Shown: piece after piece, positions 63,628 to 64,000 of the stretch
Position numbering within the stretch: position 1 is the stretch's first letter
How the letters are laid out: the number at the start of each line of letters is the position of its first letter
Origin: Symbiodinium natans
Lineage: Eukaryota > Sar > Dinophyceae > Suessiales > Symbiodiniaceae
DNA length: 64,000 nt
Reading direction: 5' to 3'
NCBI GenBank assembly: GCA_905221605.1
Contig: CAJNDS010002114.1
Span: 1-64,000, forward strand
Translations under genes and position numbers: made by a program
The notes under the pieces: model-generated
Database searches by the model: none
The model's input: the letters and a program-made list of their open reading frames with translations, nothing else
Told to the model about the DNA's origin: nothing

Positions 63628-64000
63628 CTTAGAGGGTTTAGGGTTTAGGGTTTTATGATGAAAAGACAACAAACTTAGGGCTCTGGGGCTTTCGGGGTTT
63701 TGTGGGGCTTCAGGGGTCTTCGCGGGCTTTAGGATTTGGGCCTCAAGGCTTTTGAAGCTCTAACCGCGGCAGGGCTGTTGTAAGAAGCCTACATTCCCTG
63801 GCAAAGACTTGCTGAATGCTTGTTGGAGCCCCAACCCCTCAACCCTAAACCCTAAACCCGAGATTCCTAAACCCTAAACCCTAAACCCTAAACCCTAAAC
63901 CCTAAACCCTAAACCCTAAACCCTAAACCCTAAACCCTAAACCCTAAACCCTAGATCCCTAGATCCCTAGATCCCTGAACTCCGACACCGGGCAACAAGC
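63628..64000. other. Window end: telomere tracts
   Basis: A short TTTAGGG run at 63632-63652 and CCCTAAA 63838-63952 followed by CTAGATCC repeats. No exon seen. Confidence 0.6.

Larger units (their letters stand above)
1..64000. repeat. Dispersed telomere-type heptamer tracts in both orientations
   Basis: More than a hundred tracts of TTTAGGG or CCCTAAA, from two units to over 150 bp, occur through the window except in the satellite block at about 35.7-49.3 kb. Common variants are TTCAGGG, TTTGGGG, TTTAGGGG and CCCCAAA. Long tracts lie at 1090-1315, 3890-3957, 4080-4215, 5102-5225, 6286-6380, 17466-17600, 18486-18620, 24612-24780, 49447-49536, 61105-61185 and 62950-63052. Orientation is not random: CCCTAAA lies to the left and TTTAGGG to the right of most minus-strand exon islands. 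This is interstitial sequence, not a chromosome end, because orientation flips every few hundred bases. Confidence 0.95.

Noticed and set aside
1-64000. Dinoflagellate spliced-leader sequence, tRNA or rRNA genes
   Set aside because: I scanned for a CCGTAGCCATTTTGGCTCAAG-like core and for cloverleaf or rRNA landmarks and saw none; a covariance-model search would be decisive.

Overview
The window looks like nuclear DNA of a protist, most likely a dinoflagellate. The evidence is: plant-type telomere heptamers (TTTAGGG/CCCTAAA) scattered through almost all of it; very short exons (15-200 nt) in long introns; every exon I can call lies on the minus strand; a probable GC-AG intron; and many short palindromic (MITE-like) repeats, one encoding the peptide GVSENWGTP, which I recall from Symbiodiniaceae translations. 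The taxon is inferred, not proven. There is no bacterial, phage, tRNA, rRNA or CRISPR content. Most long open frames are artefacts of repeats.

Layout. 1-18.0 kb: exon-like islands of minus-strand genes between telomere-repeat tracts. Four of them (1417 down to 187) join in frame and run off the left end. A 2.7-kb repeat element sits at 12.55-15.27 kb. 18.4-35.1 kb: the best gene, about 20 minus-strand exons that join in phase into one open frame of about 450 codons ending in TAG at 18413. It has an S6-like membrane helix followed by an EF-hand split over two exons, as in EF-hand-bearing voltage-gated cation channels. 35.7-49.0 kb: satellite territory (GATATATA repeats, an AT-rich satellite of about 400 bp, a GGGGCTGGA minisatellite with a 100-N assembly gap, hairpin repeats, an 87-bp satellite in a 1.7-kb tandem duplication, then polypyrimidine/polypurine repeats). 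49.4-64 kb: again exon islands among telomere repeats, with gene ends at 50377 and 55786.

The most striking pattern concerns telomere-repeat orientation. On the plus strand, exon islands are repeatedly bracketed as CCCTAAA - exon - TTTAGGG. In the sense of these minus-strand genes, most introns therefore begin with TTTAGGG repeats, often supplying the GT donor as G|GTTTAGGG, and end with CCCTAAA repeats just before the AG acceptor. The two ends of one intron are complementary and could pair, bringing the splice sites together. Two telomere tracts are flanked by direct repeats of 23 and 32 bp, as if inserted with target duplication into coding sequence.

Exon boundaries were set by eye from AG/GT(GC) sites and reading phase; I chose among alternatives to keep phase, so they are models to be tested against transcripts.
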